The position numbers and the translations under genes are program-made. A model generated the notes under the pieces. The model did no database searches. It was not told the origin of the DNA and saw nothing but the letters and a program-made list of their open reading frames with translations. Source: CAYOYK01 sp964408185 (lineage in GTDB: Bacteria; Bacillota; Clostridia; Christensenellales; Aristaeellaceae). Taken from it: a stretch of 57,477 nucleotides of DNA. This document shows positions 41,060 to 50,005 of this stretch, one piece after another. Each line of letters begins with the position of its first letter. Position 1 is the stretch's first letter. Where the stretch lies: NCBI GenBank assembly GCA_964408185.1, contig CAYOYK010000014.1, positions 1 through 57,477 on the forward strand, given 5' to 3'.

Positions 41060-43924
41060 TCACGGCACGGCCGACATGGCCTGCGTGAGCACGCTCATCG
41101 CCGTGGCAATATCCGCGGAGGACGGGCTGCCGCCGTTGATGATCCCTTGCAGCGTGCCAATGGCGGCGGATATGTTCTGGTATTCGGCCGAGGCGGGATC
41201 AAGGCCTGCCAGCTTGCCCTGCGCCGTTTGAATCAGCAGATTTGCGTCCGGAATCAGCGTGTTGTTGACCAGCGGATCGTTGGAGGTCGCTTCGCCCGCC
41301 GAGGTATGGAGCGTGCAGGTGTAGCCGCCGCCCGTCAGCGCCGACGCGTTGATATCGCCGGAGCCGCGATAGGTGGCAAAGCTGCCCAGATACTGCGCGA
41401 GCACGTTGGAGTACTTGCTGTCGATAAATTTATACAGCGGATGCCCGGACGGAATGACAATAACGCCCTTGCTCTGCTGATAAGCGGCTGGACAATAGGG
41501 CCCGGCCAGCATGCCGGAGGCTGTGCAGACGGTCAGCGTCTTGTGCATCTGGCACTGTACGGTTGGCTCTGTGCCGGAGATCCAGTAGTCTGTCACCGTT
41601 CCGTAGCCCATGGTATCGTGATAGCACGCGTCGGTGGCAAGCTGGCCGCTGACGGCGCAGGTCGTCACCTTCACGAGACCGAGCGACTCCGGCGAGCTTT
41701 CGATGATATCGCGGTCAGCCAGCCCTTTTGCGGTGTGGATTTTCTTCATGTAGCTCTGCCAAAGCGGCGCGGCGGAGCCGCCGCCGGTCGCCTTGGAGGA
41801 GAGCGGCTTGTAGTTGTCATGCCCGATCCACACCGAGGATACATACCACCCGCTCATGCCGCAAAAGAAAACGCCGCGCTGGTCGCTGTTGGTACCCGTT
41901 TTTCCGGCGATGGTCTGTCCGGATATCTTTGCCGAGGTTCCCGTTCCGCCGGAGACCACGCCCTTGAGCATATCGACCATAAGCCACGCCGTGGCCGGAC
42001 GGAACACCTGCCTGCGATCCTGCTGCAAATGGCTGTCATAGACCACGTTGCCGCTGCTGTCCGAAATGCCGATAAAGGATATCGGCTCCTGATACACGCC
42101 GCTGTTGGCCAGCACGCCGAACGCCACGGCCATTTCAACGGGCGAAATGCCGCTGGAGCCCAGCGTTACGCCAAACGGCGTCGCGTCGATATGATCGCGG
42201 GATACGCCCATGCGCTGCAAAAAATCGACAGAGCGATCCACGCCCACCATGGTCATCATCACCTGCGCGGCGGCCACGTTATGGCTGCGCTTGAGCGCCT
42301 CGCGCAGGGTTTCGGGCCCGACATACCCGCCGCCGCCGTAATTCTTGGGAAAGCTGTCCTGCAAATCGGAGTCCAGCCAACCGCTGATGGGCAAAGGCAT
42401 GTTGTACACTACGCTGGCGGGCGACGCGCCCAGCTCGATGGCGGGAGCGTACACGGCGATCGGCTTAATGGAGGAGCCGACCGGCATCTGCATATCGGTG
42501 GCGCGGTTGAGCGTCTTGCGCTGCGTCGGGCGCGTGCGTCCGCCCACAATGGCCTTTAGCTCGCCCGTGCGGTAATCCAGCACCACGGCGGCCGCCTGCG
42601 GCTGGATGATCTCGGTATAGCTGCCGTCCGCGTTGCGCGCCATGTACACCTTATCGCTGGGGTCTCGCAGCGCGGGATAGCTCGTCCAGTTTTCGAGGGT
42701 ATCCTCCACGATGGTCTGTATCTCCGGGTCGATGGCCAGCGTGACGTGGTAGCCGCCGGTGCGAAGCTGGTTTTCCATCTTAGCGCGGTTTTCGGATGTG
42801 TCCTCCAGCCCCTCCAGCTCCAAGAACTTGTCCACGATCTCGCGCACGGCATACTCCACGTAGTGGGCATAGGGATACATGCCCTCGCCCTCGGTGGAGG
42901 AGCTTTCCAGCACGTGGGCGGAGGCTTGAACCATCGCCGCGTCGTATTCCTCTTGCGTAATAAACTGGTTTTCCAGCATGCAGCGCAGCACGTAGTCCGT
43001 GCGGTCGTTGGTGAGGGCGGCATAGTCGGTCTCCTCGGACGAACGCATATAGAAATTTCTGCGCGGATTATAGTAGTAGGGATTGTTGGTCATACCCGCC
43101 AGCATGGCGCACTCCCGCAGCGTCAGGTCGGATACGCTCTTGCCAAAGTAGCCCTCCGCGGCGACCTGTACGCCGTAGTAGTTTTCGCCCAAATAGATGG
43201 TGTTCAGGTAGCACTCCAATATTTGATCCTTGGTATAGACGGTTTCCAGCTGCATGGCCAAAAAGGCCTCTTGTATTTTGCGCTTATAGCTCTGCTCATT
43301 GCTGAGCACCGTGTTTTTGATAAGCTGCTGGGTGATGGTGGAGCCGCCTTGGTTGGCGTTGGAAATAAAATTTTTGACAAAGGAGCCGATGATGCGCTTT
43401 ATGTCAACGCCGTTGTGCGAGTAGAAGCGGGCGTCCTCAACGGCCACAAAGGCGTTGCGCAGGTTCATGGGCATGAGCGCGATATTGATCATCACGCGGT
43501 TTTCGGTTCCCTTGTAATCGGTGATGACGTTGCCCTCGGAATCGTACAGGAAGGACGTCTTGTCCTGATCGTCGAGCATGGCGAGGTCAAGCGTCGGGGC
43601 GGTCTCCACATAGCCCTTTGCGATGCCGACAATCGCGCCGCCTACGGCAAGTCCGCCCAGCACGATGCACAGCGCGAGAATACGCACCGCGTTGACCAGT
43701 ATGGATAGGATAAAGTTCGGCTTGCCAAGGCGCGGCTTAAATATGGTGTGCTTCTTGGGCGGGCGGAGATCGTTCCCGTCGTCGTAGGGCGTTTGATAGG
43801 AGGGGTCGTCCAAATAGGAGCCGGGGTCCTCGACGGGCTCCTGAGGCTGCTCCCAGTCCTGCGGCTCAACCGGGTAATCGTCGCCCGGACGCGCTGAGGG
43901 CTGACGGGTCGGCGGCTGATACAA
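41060..43924 (-). CDS. Class A penicillin-binding protein (PBP1A-like)
   Basis: A bifunctional peptidoglycan synthase of 954 residues. A long acidic, Pro-rich cytoplasmic part precedes the membrane helix (about 72-100). The GT51 glycosyltransferase domain follows (catalytic E in VAVEDARFYSHNG, then GGSTITQQL). The transpeptidase domain carries SxxK as SSIK (near 484-487), SHN (near 547-549) and KTGT (near 675-678). The C-terminal 200 residues include paired cysteines and a Ser/Thr tail. The start is TTG: the one at 43924 has GGAGG 8 nt upstream; a TTG two codons earlier is too close to it. Confidence 0.95.
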   Translation of the reverse strand: MYQPPTRQPSARPGDDYPVEPQDWEQPQEPVEDPGSYLDDPSYQTPYDDGNDLRPPKKHTIFKPRLGKPNFILSILVNAVRILALCIVLGGLAVGGAIVGIAKGYVETAPTLDLAMLDDQDKTSFLYDSEGNVITDYKGTENRVMINIALMPMNLRNAFVAVEDARFYSHNGVDIKRIIGSFVKNFISNANQGGSTITQQLIKNTVLSNEQSYKRKIQEAFLAMQLETVYTKDQILECYLNTIYLGENYYGVQVAAEGYFGKSVSDLTLRECAMLAGMTNNPYYYNPRRNFYMRSSEETDYAALTNDRTDYVLRCMLENQFITQEEYDAAMVQASAHVLESSSTEGEGMYPYAHYVEYAVREIVDKFLELEGLEDTSENRAKMENQLRTGGYHVTLAIDPEIQTIVEDTLENWTSYPALRDPSDKVYMARNADGSYTEIIQPQAAAVVLDYRTGELKAIVGGRTRPTQRKTLNRATDMQMPVGSSIKPIAVYAPAIELGASPASVVYNMPLPISGWLDSDLQDSFPKNYGGGGYVGPETLREALKRSHNVAAAQVMMTMVGVDRSVDFLQRMGVSRDHIDATPFGVTLGSSGISPVEMAVAFGVLANSGVYQEPISFIGISDSSGNVVYDSHLQQDRRQVFRPATAWLMVDMLKGVVSGGTGTSAKISGQTIAGKTGTNSDQRGVFFCGMSGWYVSSVWIGHDNYKPLSSKATGGGSAAPLWQSYMKKIHTAKGLADRDIIESSPESLGLVKVTTCAVSGQLATDACYHDTMGYGTVTDYWISGTEPTVQCQMHKTLTVCTASGMLAGPYCPAAYQQSKGVIVIPSGHPLYKFIDSKYSNVLAQYLGSFATYRGSGDINASALTGGGYTCTLHTSAGEATSNDPLVNNTLIPDANLLIQTAQGKLAGLDPASAEYQNISAAIGTLQGIINGGSPSSADIATAMSVLTQAMSAVP

Positions 43925-43977
43925 GGGCAAGACCTCCGTTCGGGTATAAACTCGGCCACACGGCCTGATGACGCATT

Positions 43978-43986
43978 ATTATAACA
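43978..43986 (-). promoter_or_regulatory. Extended -10 promoter of the penicillin-binding protein gene
   Basis: TGTTATAAT on the minus strand, an extended -10 element (TGn plus TATAAT), about 54 bp before the TTG start. No good -35 is seen, as is usual for extended -10 promoters. Confidence 0.5.
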
Positions 43987-44001
43987 CAGCGGGCGGTTTT
44001 T

Positions 44002-44030
44002 TCATAGCGGCGAAGCATATGGTTTACAAT
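44002..44030 (+). promoter_or_regulatory. Sigma-E-like promoter of yunB
   Basis: TCATAGC (44002-44008), a 14-bp spacer and TTTACAAT (44023-44030). This resembles the mother-cell sigma-E pattern (CATA-type -35, CATACAAT-type -10) better than sigma-A, in agreement with the sporulation gene that follows at 44075. Confidence 0.45.
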
Positions 44031-44074
44031 CCGGCGCAACGGCTGGACACAAAAACAACGAGGGAGGCGACCGA

Positions 44075-44734
44075 ATGCCTGCAATCCGATCCAACCGCCG
44101 CGGCAGGGCGCTCCGTCGCGCGCTGCTGGCGATTCTCGCGTTGGCTTTGCTGTCGCTGATTCTTACGCGCAACCTGTCGCAGACGCTGCTGGAGCTGGCC
44201 TGCGCGCGGGCGTACTCTACCGCCGTTAGAACCGTCAACCAAGCGGTTTTTGATACGTTTCGGGAGGGCGTGGCATACGAGGATCTGATCACCGTCACAC
44301 GGAACGAGCAAGGCAGCGTGACCATGCTCCAAGCCAACGCCACGCGCATGAACGAGCTTGCCACGCGCACGGCCCTCAATGCGCAGGCAAGCCTCAACTC
44401 GGAGGCAAACCGTCAGGTTCGCATCCCGATAGGCTCCGCGCTGGGCGTAGGGTTCTTGGCGGGCGCCGGGCCGCAACTCACGGTGCAGGTTCTTCCCGTC
44501 GGCGCGGTCGCCACGGAGTTTCATACGGAGTTTGAGGCGGCGGGCATCAACCAAACGCGGCATATGATCTCGCTGCATATCCAAACAACGGTGCAGCTCG
44601 TTTTGCCGACGGGCACGCAGCGCGTCAGCGTGGTGACGGACGTGCCCATCGCCGAGAGCATCATCGTTGGGCTGGTGCCGGATTCCTTTGTGGATGTAAA
44701 CAATCAGGACGATATGCTCAACCTGCTGCCGTAG
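44075..44734 (+). CDS. yunB: Sporulation protein YunB
   Basis: A 219-residue membrane-anchored sporulation protein of the YunB family. One N-terminal helix (about 15-32) is followed by the family domain: VNQAVFDTFREG, VTMLQANATRMNELA, IPIGSALGVGFLAGAGP and the conserved HISLHIQT-type strand. In Bacillus, yunB is a sigma-E-dependent gene needed for spore formation. GGGAGG precedes the ATG by 8 bp. It is divergent from the penicillin-binding protein gene. Confidence 0.9.
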   Translation: MPAIRSNRRGRALRRALLAILALALLSLILTRNLSQTLLELACARAYSTAVRTVNQAVFDTFREGVAYEDLITVTRNEQGSVTMLQANATRMNELATRTALNAQASLNSEANRQVRIPIGSALGVGFLAGAGPQLTVQVLPVGAVATEFHTEFEAAGINQTRHMISLHIQTTVQLVLPTGTQRVSVVTDVPIAESIIVGLVPDSFVDVNNQDDMLNLLP

Positions 44735-44793
44735 CAAGCGAACAAAATCGATGCTTTGATTCGTTGAATATAGGGGTAAATCCTCACGGCGGC

Positions 44794-44822
44794 TTGACAC
44801 TACCTGCCGAATGCTCTACAAT
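44794..44822 (+). promoter_or_regulatory. Promoter of the Ig-like surface protein gene
   Basis: Perfect TTGACA (44794-44799), 17 bp, TACAAT (44817-44822). Transcription near 44829 leaves a leader of about 133 nt. That leader holds a GGCC-GCAA-GGCC tetraloop hairpin (44911-44922), GGGAGG, and a GGGCG/CGCCC hairpin (44936-44952) before the ATG. Confidence 0.7.
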
Positions 44823-44961
44823 ACCAAGAGGTAGCTGTTAGAATTGGCTGTCCCGTATATTTGGATTCATGACGGTTACGCTAACGAATGGTGGTTTGCA
44901 GCGGATTTGCCCGGCCGCAAGGCCGAAGGGAGGTAGGGCGCTCCTGTCGCCCGCGCGAAAC

Positions 44962-47415
44962 ATGAAACGAAAGTTATTTATCGCATTGCTCCTTGGCGTG
45001 GCGCTGCTGCTCGTATCGGCAGCAGCCCTTGCCGCGGATGATCTGATCACCGGCGAAATGGAAATATCGCCGAATCAGGTGACGGGGCTGCAAACGATCG
45101 ACGTTACCATTAAAATATCCAATACCAGCAGCGACGCAACGCCGATTGCGGTTGTGCTCAACGATCCCACCAGCAACCCGGTAGCCGATTTTGGCACGGG
45201 CGGCGAGGTTCAGCTTGCGGGTGGAGAGAGCAAAACATGGCAGGGCAAGTGGGACGTGCAGCAAACGCAGCTGAACACAGGCTATGTGTACTACTATGTG
45301 GTCTATACCGCGCCCGGCGAGACCAAGGAGCAGCGCCGCGCGCTGCGCGCCTCCATTACGAAGGTGACGTCCGTATCCGACGCGGAGGTAAAGCGCACCA
45401 TCAGCCCCAGCGCCGCGCGCGAGGGCCAGAAGGTGACCATCAAGTATGATATCGTGAACACCGGCACCGTCGCCATGCAGAGCATCACCATTCAAGAAAA
45501 CAGCTCCATCTCCAAAAAGCAGCAAACGATTGATTCCATCGCGCCCGGCGCGCAGGCCGAGGTCAAGTTTGAGGTCACCATGGGCACCAAGGATTTGACC
45601 AGCTCCGCCACCGTTACCTACAAAACAGAGGGCAGCTCCAAGACCCAAACGCAGGAGATCGAGGCGGCCACCATCACCTACGGCGAGCCGAAGCTGAGCG
45701 TAAAGCTGACCGCCAGCGCCAAGGGTGTGGAGGCAAACGGAAAGGTCACCCTGACGCTGGATATGACCAATAAAGGAAATATCGACTATACAGGCATCAC
45801 CGTGACGGATCCCACGCTCGGCGAGGTGTTCAGCAATCAGCAGCTTGCTGCCGGTCAGTCCATTTCGCTTTCCAAAGAGGTCACGGTCACCGCAACCACG
45901 GAGTACCAGTTTACGGTAAACGCGGTGGATAACACGGGCACCGAGGTCTCACCCGCGACCGATCTTGTCAAGGTGACGGTTATCGATCCGAGCATGCAGG
46001 CGCACCTGACGGTTACCGTCACGCCCGACCGAACCGACGTATATGAGTCGCCGGGGCTCGTGCGGTTCTCCATCAAAATCGAAAACGACGGCCCGGTCGA
46101 TGTGACCAATGTGGATGTAACCTACGGCTCGATGAAGCTCTACACCTTTGCGACGATCCCGATGGGCGAGACGCGATCGATGACGCGCGACGCGGCGCTT
46201 TCGCAAGCGGGGAAGTACCGCTTTACCGCGACCACGACAGACGAGGCGGGCATCACCACCTCCTTTGACAGCAACGATATCAACATCGCCTTTAACGTGC
46301 CCACGCCCGCGCCGGCTACGGCCACGCCGCCGCCCGTACCCACGGCGGTTCCCACCTTTCAGCCTTCCGTCATGCCCAGTATTACGGATCCGACGTTCAG
46401 CTCCGGGGCAAAGCTCGCCCGCAGCATTCTGCTTGCGCTCACCATCATCGGCGCGCTGCTCCTGCTGGGCGGCGTTGCGCTGAAGATTGTCGCCGCCAGC
46501 AAGCGCAAGGAACAGCAGCGCGCCTCCGATGCGGCTTACGATCATTTGGAGCGAGTGCGTCGCCGGGATTATCGTACGCCCGGAGAGCCGGACGAGGTAG
46601 AGGTCGCGCCGCTTGGCTCCACGCAGAACGACCCGGATAATTATGAGGGTGTGTCCCGCAAGACCGCGAAGGAGCTCAAAAAGGAAAGCGCTCAGGAGCA
46701 GGAACTGCCCCATATGAAATACGTCCGCAACGCGCTGGAGCTCAAGAGCGAGGCGGGCGGCGAAAGCACCCCGGCAAAGACCGAGCCGTTTGATCTCAAT
46801 TCCGCGTCCTTTGCGGATATTTACCGCCACAACGCCCAGTCCGCCAAGAGCTATGCCGACGATTACGGCACCTCCTTCGAGGACGACGGCTATGGAACCG
46901 CGTCGCCGGATGAGACCGCGCAGCCCGCGGACGCGTATGGCGCAAACGACGGCTACGCTGATTATCAGCAAGCGGACGCGCAGTATCCCCAAGACGAAAG
47001 CTCCTATACTGAGCCGCAGAACGGCTACGCGCAGCAGCAGAATGACGGCTATCAGCCGTATGACGATCAGGGCCTTACGGGCGGGGACAGCCAGTACGGC
47101 GGTCAGCCCTACGATTCAACCGCCTACGACGATCAATCCTACGGGGAAGCGCCCGCCGATTGGAGCACGGACGCTTACACGGACGCCGCCAACGACGGCG
47201 GGGAAGGTGCGACGGCGGCGTATGATCCCAACGACGGCTGGGGCGAGGAAACCGTTGCAGCCGGGCCGATACCGGGCTGGGAGAACGAAGCAAGCGCCGA
47301 TGCCTACGGCGATCAGGAAGGCTCCGGCGCCGAGCCGACCAATCCGAACACGCAGGAAACCAGCGGCCGCCATCGTCGCGCGCGCGGAGAATATCCCGCC
47401 AATACGGACGTGTAA
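44962..47415 (+). CDS. Membrane-anchored multi-Ig (CARDB-like) protein with long low-complexity cytoplasmic tail
   Basis: An 817-residue exported protein. A signal peptide (1-25, ending ALAA) is followed by four beta-sandwich domains of the CARDB/DUF11 kind (about 35-150, 150-245, 245-355, 360-455), a Pro/Thr linker, one membrane helix (about 487-514) and a cytoplasmic tail of about 300 residues. The tail (about 600-800) is rich in Tyr, Asp, Gln and Gly, with repeated YQ, DGY and QPYD elements, and is probably disordered. The ATG is preceded by GGGAGG about 25 nt upstream, with a small hairpin in between. Function unknown; a surface adhesion or envelope scaffold is possible. Confidence 0.72.
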   Translation: MKRKLFIALLLGVALLLVSAAALAADDLITGEMEISPNQVTGLQTIDVTIKISNTSSDATPIAVVLNDPTSNPVADFGTGGEVQLAGGESKTWQGKWDVQQTQLNTGYVYYYVVYTAPGETKEQRRALRASITKVTSVSDAEVKRTISPSAAREGQKVTIKYDIVNTGTVAMQSITIQENSSISKKQQTIDSIAPGAQAEVKFEVTMGTKDLTSSATVTYKTEGSSKTQTQEIEAATITYGEPKLSVKLTASAKGVEANGKVTLTLDMTNKGNIDYTGITVTDPTLGEVFSNQQLAAGQSISLSKEVTVTATTEYQFTVNAVDNTGTEVSPATDLVKVTVIDPSMQAHLTVTVTPDRTDVYESPGLVRFSIKIENDGPVDVTNVDVTYGSMKLYTFATIPMGETRSMTRDAALSQAGKYRFTATTTDEAGITTSFDSNDINIAFNVPTPAPATATPPPVPTAVPTFQPSVMPSITDPTFSSGAKLARSILLALTIIGALLLLGGVALKIVAASKRKEQQRASDAAYDHLERVRRRDYRTPGEPDEVEVAPLGSTQNDPDNYEGVSRKTAKELKKESAQEQELPHMKYVRNALELKSEAGGESTPAKTEPFDLNSASFADIYRHNAQSAKSYADDYGTSFEDDGYGTASPDETAQPADAYGANDGYADYQQADAQYPQDESSYTEPQNGYAQQQNDGYQPYDDQGLTGGDSQYGGQPYDSTAYDDQSYGEAPADWSTDAYTDAANDGGEGATAAYDPNDGWGEETVAAGPIPGWENEASADAYGDQEGSGAEPTNPNTQETSGRHRRARGEYPANTDV

Positions 47416-47427
47416 CATTTTGTTTTT

Positions 47428-47455
47428 GCAGCCGCGTTTGCCGCGGCTGCTTTTC
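47428..47455 (+). terminator. Intrinsic terminator of the Ig-like protein gene
   Basis: GCAGCCGCG pairs with CGCGGCTGC around a five-base loop, followed by TTTTCT. Confidence 0.82.
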
Positions 47456-47483
47456 TGTGCGAAATTTGACGGGCGCTTCGGGC

Positions 47484-47512
47484 TTGAAATCCGTCCCGCC
47501 AGCCTGTATAAT
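47484..47512 (+). promoter_or_regulatory. Promoter of the DUF2461-phosphohexomutase unit
   Basis: TTGAAA (47484-47489), 17 bp, perfect TATAAT (47507-47512), 24 bp before the ATG at 47537. Confidence 0.68.
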
Positions 47513-47536
47513 ATTGCTGAAAGGATGATTATCCGT

Positions 47537-48235
47537 ATGTTCTCAGGATTTCCAGAGGAAACGGTCCGGTTTTTTCTAGACCTGCGCTTTCACAACGAGA
47601 CAGCTTTTTTTCATGCGCATCAGGCGGAATACGAGCAGTACGTCAAAAAGCCGTTTTACGACTTTATCGATTCGCTTGCGCCGTCTGTGCAGCTTGTCGC
47701 GGACGATATGGAGGTTCGCCCCGTCAAGTGCCTTGCGCGGATTCATCGGGATACGCGCTTTACCAAGGACAAATCGCCGTATCGGGATCATTTGTGGCTG
47801 CTGTTCCGGCGCGCCGCGGAGCCGCGCGAGAATTGCGTTATGTACTGGTTTGAGCTTGGCCCGGACCATATAAATTGGGGGCTTGGCTTTTGGGGCGACA
47901 ATCGCCCCGCCATGGAGACGCTCCGCCAGCGTATGCGCGAAAAGCCGCGCGAGGTGGAAAAGGTGCTCCGCCAGTGCAAGCTGCCGGATGCGGACGGCCT
48001 TGCCTTTGGGGGCGACCGCTTCACCCGGATGAAGTGCCCGCAGGAGGTGCCTCCGTCCCTGCAAGCACTCTACCCGCTCAAGTCGCTGTTTATCCAGCGC
48101 GTAAACGCATCGGTGCAGGACGCGTACAAGAGCGATATCACCGACCGCGTGGCAAAGGATATCCTGCGCTTGAAGCCCATGTATCTTTATCTCCGCAGCG
48201 CGTCCGAGGAGGGCGCGGCCCAAATGGACATTTGA
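47537..48235 (+). CDS. DUF2461 family protein
   Basis: A 232-residue cytoplasmic protein of the DUF2461 family (the TIGR02453 group). The hallmarks are FFLDLRFHNETAFFHAH at the start, RIHRDTRFTKDKSPYRDHLW in the middle, and YWFELGPDHINWGLGFW. No biochemical function is established for the family. AAAGG stands about 12 nt before the ATG chosen; an earlier in-frame ATG at 47525 is too near the site. The phosphohexomutase starts 13 bp later, so both share a transcript. Confidence 0.85.
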   Translation: MFSGFPEETVRFFLDLRFHNETAFFHAHQAEYEQYVKKPFYDFIDSLAPSVQLVADDMEVRPVKCLARIHRDTRFTKDKSPYRDHLWLLFRRAAEPRENCVMYWFELGPDHINWGLGFWGDNRPAMETLRQRMREKPREVEKVLRQCKLPDADGLAFGGDRFTRMKCPQEVPPSLQALYPLKSLFIQRVNASVQDAYKSDITDRVAKDILRLKPMYLYLRSASEEGAAQMDI

Positions 48236-48248
48236 TAAAGGAGAGTTT

Positions 48249-49766
48249 ATGAATTACCGTGCGTTAAAAAGCGGATCGGATCTTCGGGGCGTCGCCGTAG
48301 GCGACAACGCGACCCTGACGGCGGACGTTGCCAAAACGATGGGCCTGTGCTTTGCGATGTTTCTGGCGCAAAGCACGTCCCGAAAGCCGGAGGAGCTGAC
48401 GCTTGCCGTAGGCCGCGACAGCCGCGTTTCCGGCCCGGCGCTGCTGGAGGCCGCCGCGCAGGGCATGGCGCTGGCAGGCGCGCATGTGCTGGACTATGGC
48501 TTGTGTACGACGCCCGCCATGTATATGAGCGTGCTCACAGAGGGCTTCCGGCCGGACGGCGCGGTGATGATTACCGCGAGCCATCATCCGTGGCAGCTCA
48601 ACGGCATGAAGTTTTTTGGCAAAGAAGGAGGCTTGTCCTTTGAGGAGCTGGACGAGCTGCTTGCGTTGGCTACGGAGAATAGTAGGCCGCAGCGCGCGTG
48701 CCCTGTCGGCTCGATCGAGCAAAAGCCCTTCCTGCCCGCGTATCAGGAGCACCTGAAAAAGCTCATCGTGGAGGGCGTCAACCCGGAGGTCGCCATGCCG
48801 CTGCTGGGGCTTCATGTCGTCGTGGATGCGGGCAACGGAGCGGGCGGCTTCTATGCGGACATGCTGGAGTCCCTCGGCGCGTGGGTGGAGGGCAGTCAGT
48901 TTTTGGAGCCGGACGGCATGTTTCCCAACCATGTTCCCAATCCTGAAAACGCCGAGGCCATGGAGAGCGTGGCCAAGGCGGTGCTTCGGGTGGGCGCGGA
49001 CGTCGGCGTGATTTTTGACGCGGACTGCGACCGCGCCGCCATCGTCGATCAAACGGGCAAGGAGATCAACCGCAATCGCCTGATCGCAATGATCAGCGCG
49101 ATCTTGCTGGACGACGACCCCGGCGCGACCATCGTGACGGACTCGGTGACATCCTCCGGGCTCGCGGAGTTTATCCAAGAGTGGGGCGGCGTACACTACC
49201 GCTACAAGCGCGGCTATCGCAACGTGATCGACGAGGCGATTCGCCTCAACGCGGCGGGCATCGACTGCCCGTTGGCCATAGAAACCAGCGGTCACGCGGC
49301 GCTGCGCGACAATCACTTTTTGGACGACGGAATGTATTTGGTTACGCAGCTGCTCATCAAAGCGATGCAGCTCAAGCAGCAGGGCGAGACCCTCGGCAAG
49401 CTGCTCGACGGCCTCAAGGAGCCGGTGGAGAGCGTCGAACTGCGCCTCCCCGTTACAGATGAGGATTTTCACACGGCGGGACGGCTGGCCATCGAGCAGA
49501 TGCTGGATATCGCTTCGGGCTTGCCGGGGTGGCACATCGCGCCCGATAACCGCGAGGGCGTGCGCATTTCCTTCGACTTGGAAAACGGCCTGAACAACGG
49601 CTGGTTCTTGCTGCGTCTCTCGGTGCATGACCCGGTCATGCCGCTGAATGTGGAGAGCGACGTGCCCGGCGGCGTCAAAGAGATCCTCACGGCGCTCTTG
49701 CAAGCGATGCAGGGCTTGCAGGGCGTGGATATCTCGCCCATCGGGCAGGCCATCGCGCGGCTGTAA
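48249..49766 (+). CDS. Phosphomannomutase/phosphoglucomutase
   Basis: A 505-residue alpha-D-phosphohexomutase that interconverts hexose 1- and 6-phosphates. The phosphoserine loop is TASHHPWQLNG (S111), the metal loop is DADCDR (D257, D259, D261) and the sugar-binding loop is IETSGHAALRDN. The middle residues of the metal loop differ from the usual DGDGDR. Four domains and length are normal for the ManB/PGM family. It could supply mannose-1-P or glucose-1-P to the rfbA and GT2 pathways in this window. GGAGAG precedes the ATG. Confidence 0.9.
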   Translation: MNYRALKSGSDLRGVAVGDNATLTADVAKTMGLCFAMFLAQSTSRKPEELTLAVGRDSRVSGPALLEAAAQGMALAGAHVLDYGLCTTPAMYMSVLTEGFRPDGAVMITASHHPWQLNGMKFFGKEGGLSFEELDELLALATENSRPQRACPVGSIEQKPFLPAYQEHLKKLIVEGVNPEVAMPLLGLHVVVDAGNGAGGFYADMLESLGAWVEGSQFLEPDGMFPNHVPNPENAEAMESVAKAVLRVGADVGVIFDADCDRAAIVDQTGKEINRNRLIAMISAILLDDDPGATIVTDSVTSSGLAEFIQEWGGVHYRYKRGYRNVIDEAIRLNAAGIDCPLAIETSGHAALRDNHFLDDGMYLVTQLLIKAMQLKQQGETLGKLLDGLKEPVESVELRLPVTDEDFHTAGRLAIEQMLDIASGLPGWHIAPDNREGVRISFDLENGLNNGWFLLRLSVHDPVMPLNVESDVPGGVKEILTALLQAMQGLQGVDISPIGQAIARL

Positions 49767-49827
49767 GCGCCGGGAACCTCGGACGGCGCGGCTGAATGCC
49801 GTCCGAAAAACACGCAAAAAAGCGAAA

Positions 49828-49858
49828 ACGGCTGTCGCATTGCTTGTGCGACAGCCGT
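49828..49858. terminator. Hairpin terminator between convergent genes
   Basis: A perfect 12-bp stem (49828-49839 with 49847-49858). On the minus strand it is followed by TTTTCGCTTTTTTG, so it suits the gene ending at 50006 best. The rest of 49767-50005 shows nothing that looks coding. Confidence 0.75.
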
Positions 49859-50005
49859 ATTCGTACATTGACCGACCCTTTTCCGCACCGACGAAAAGGC
49901 GCGTTGCCGATTTGCTTGCGGAATGTGCCGCAGCACGGGGACGCTAACCCGCATCCCGGCGAAAGGCAGCGCCTTCCGCGCCTCCGGGCCTTCGGTCGGG
50001 TGCGG

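Noticed and set aside
49767..50005. Coding potential in the 239-bp gap after the phosphohexomutase gene
   Set aside because: Frames here have no ribosome site and cross the terminator hairpin at 49828-49858.
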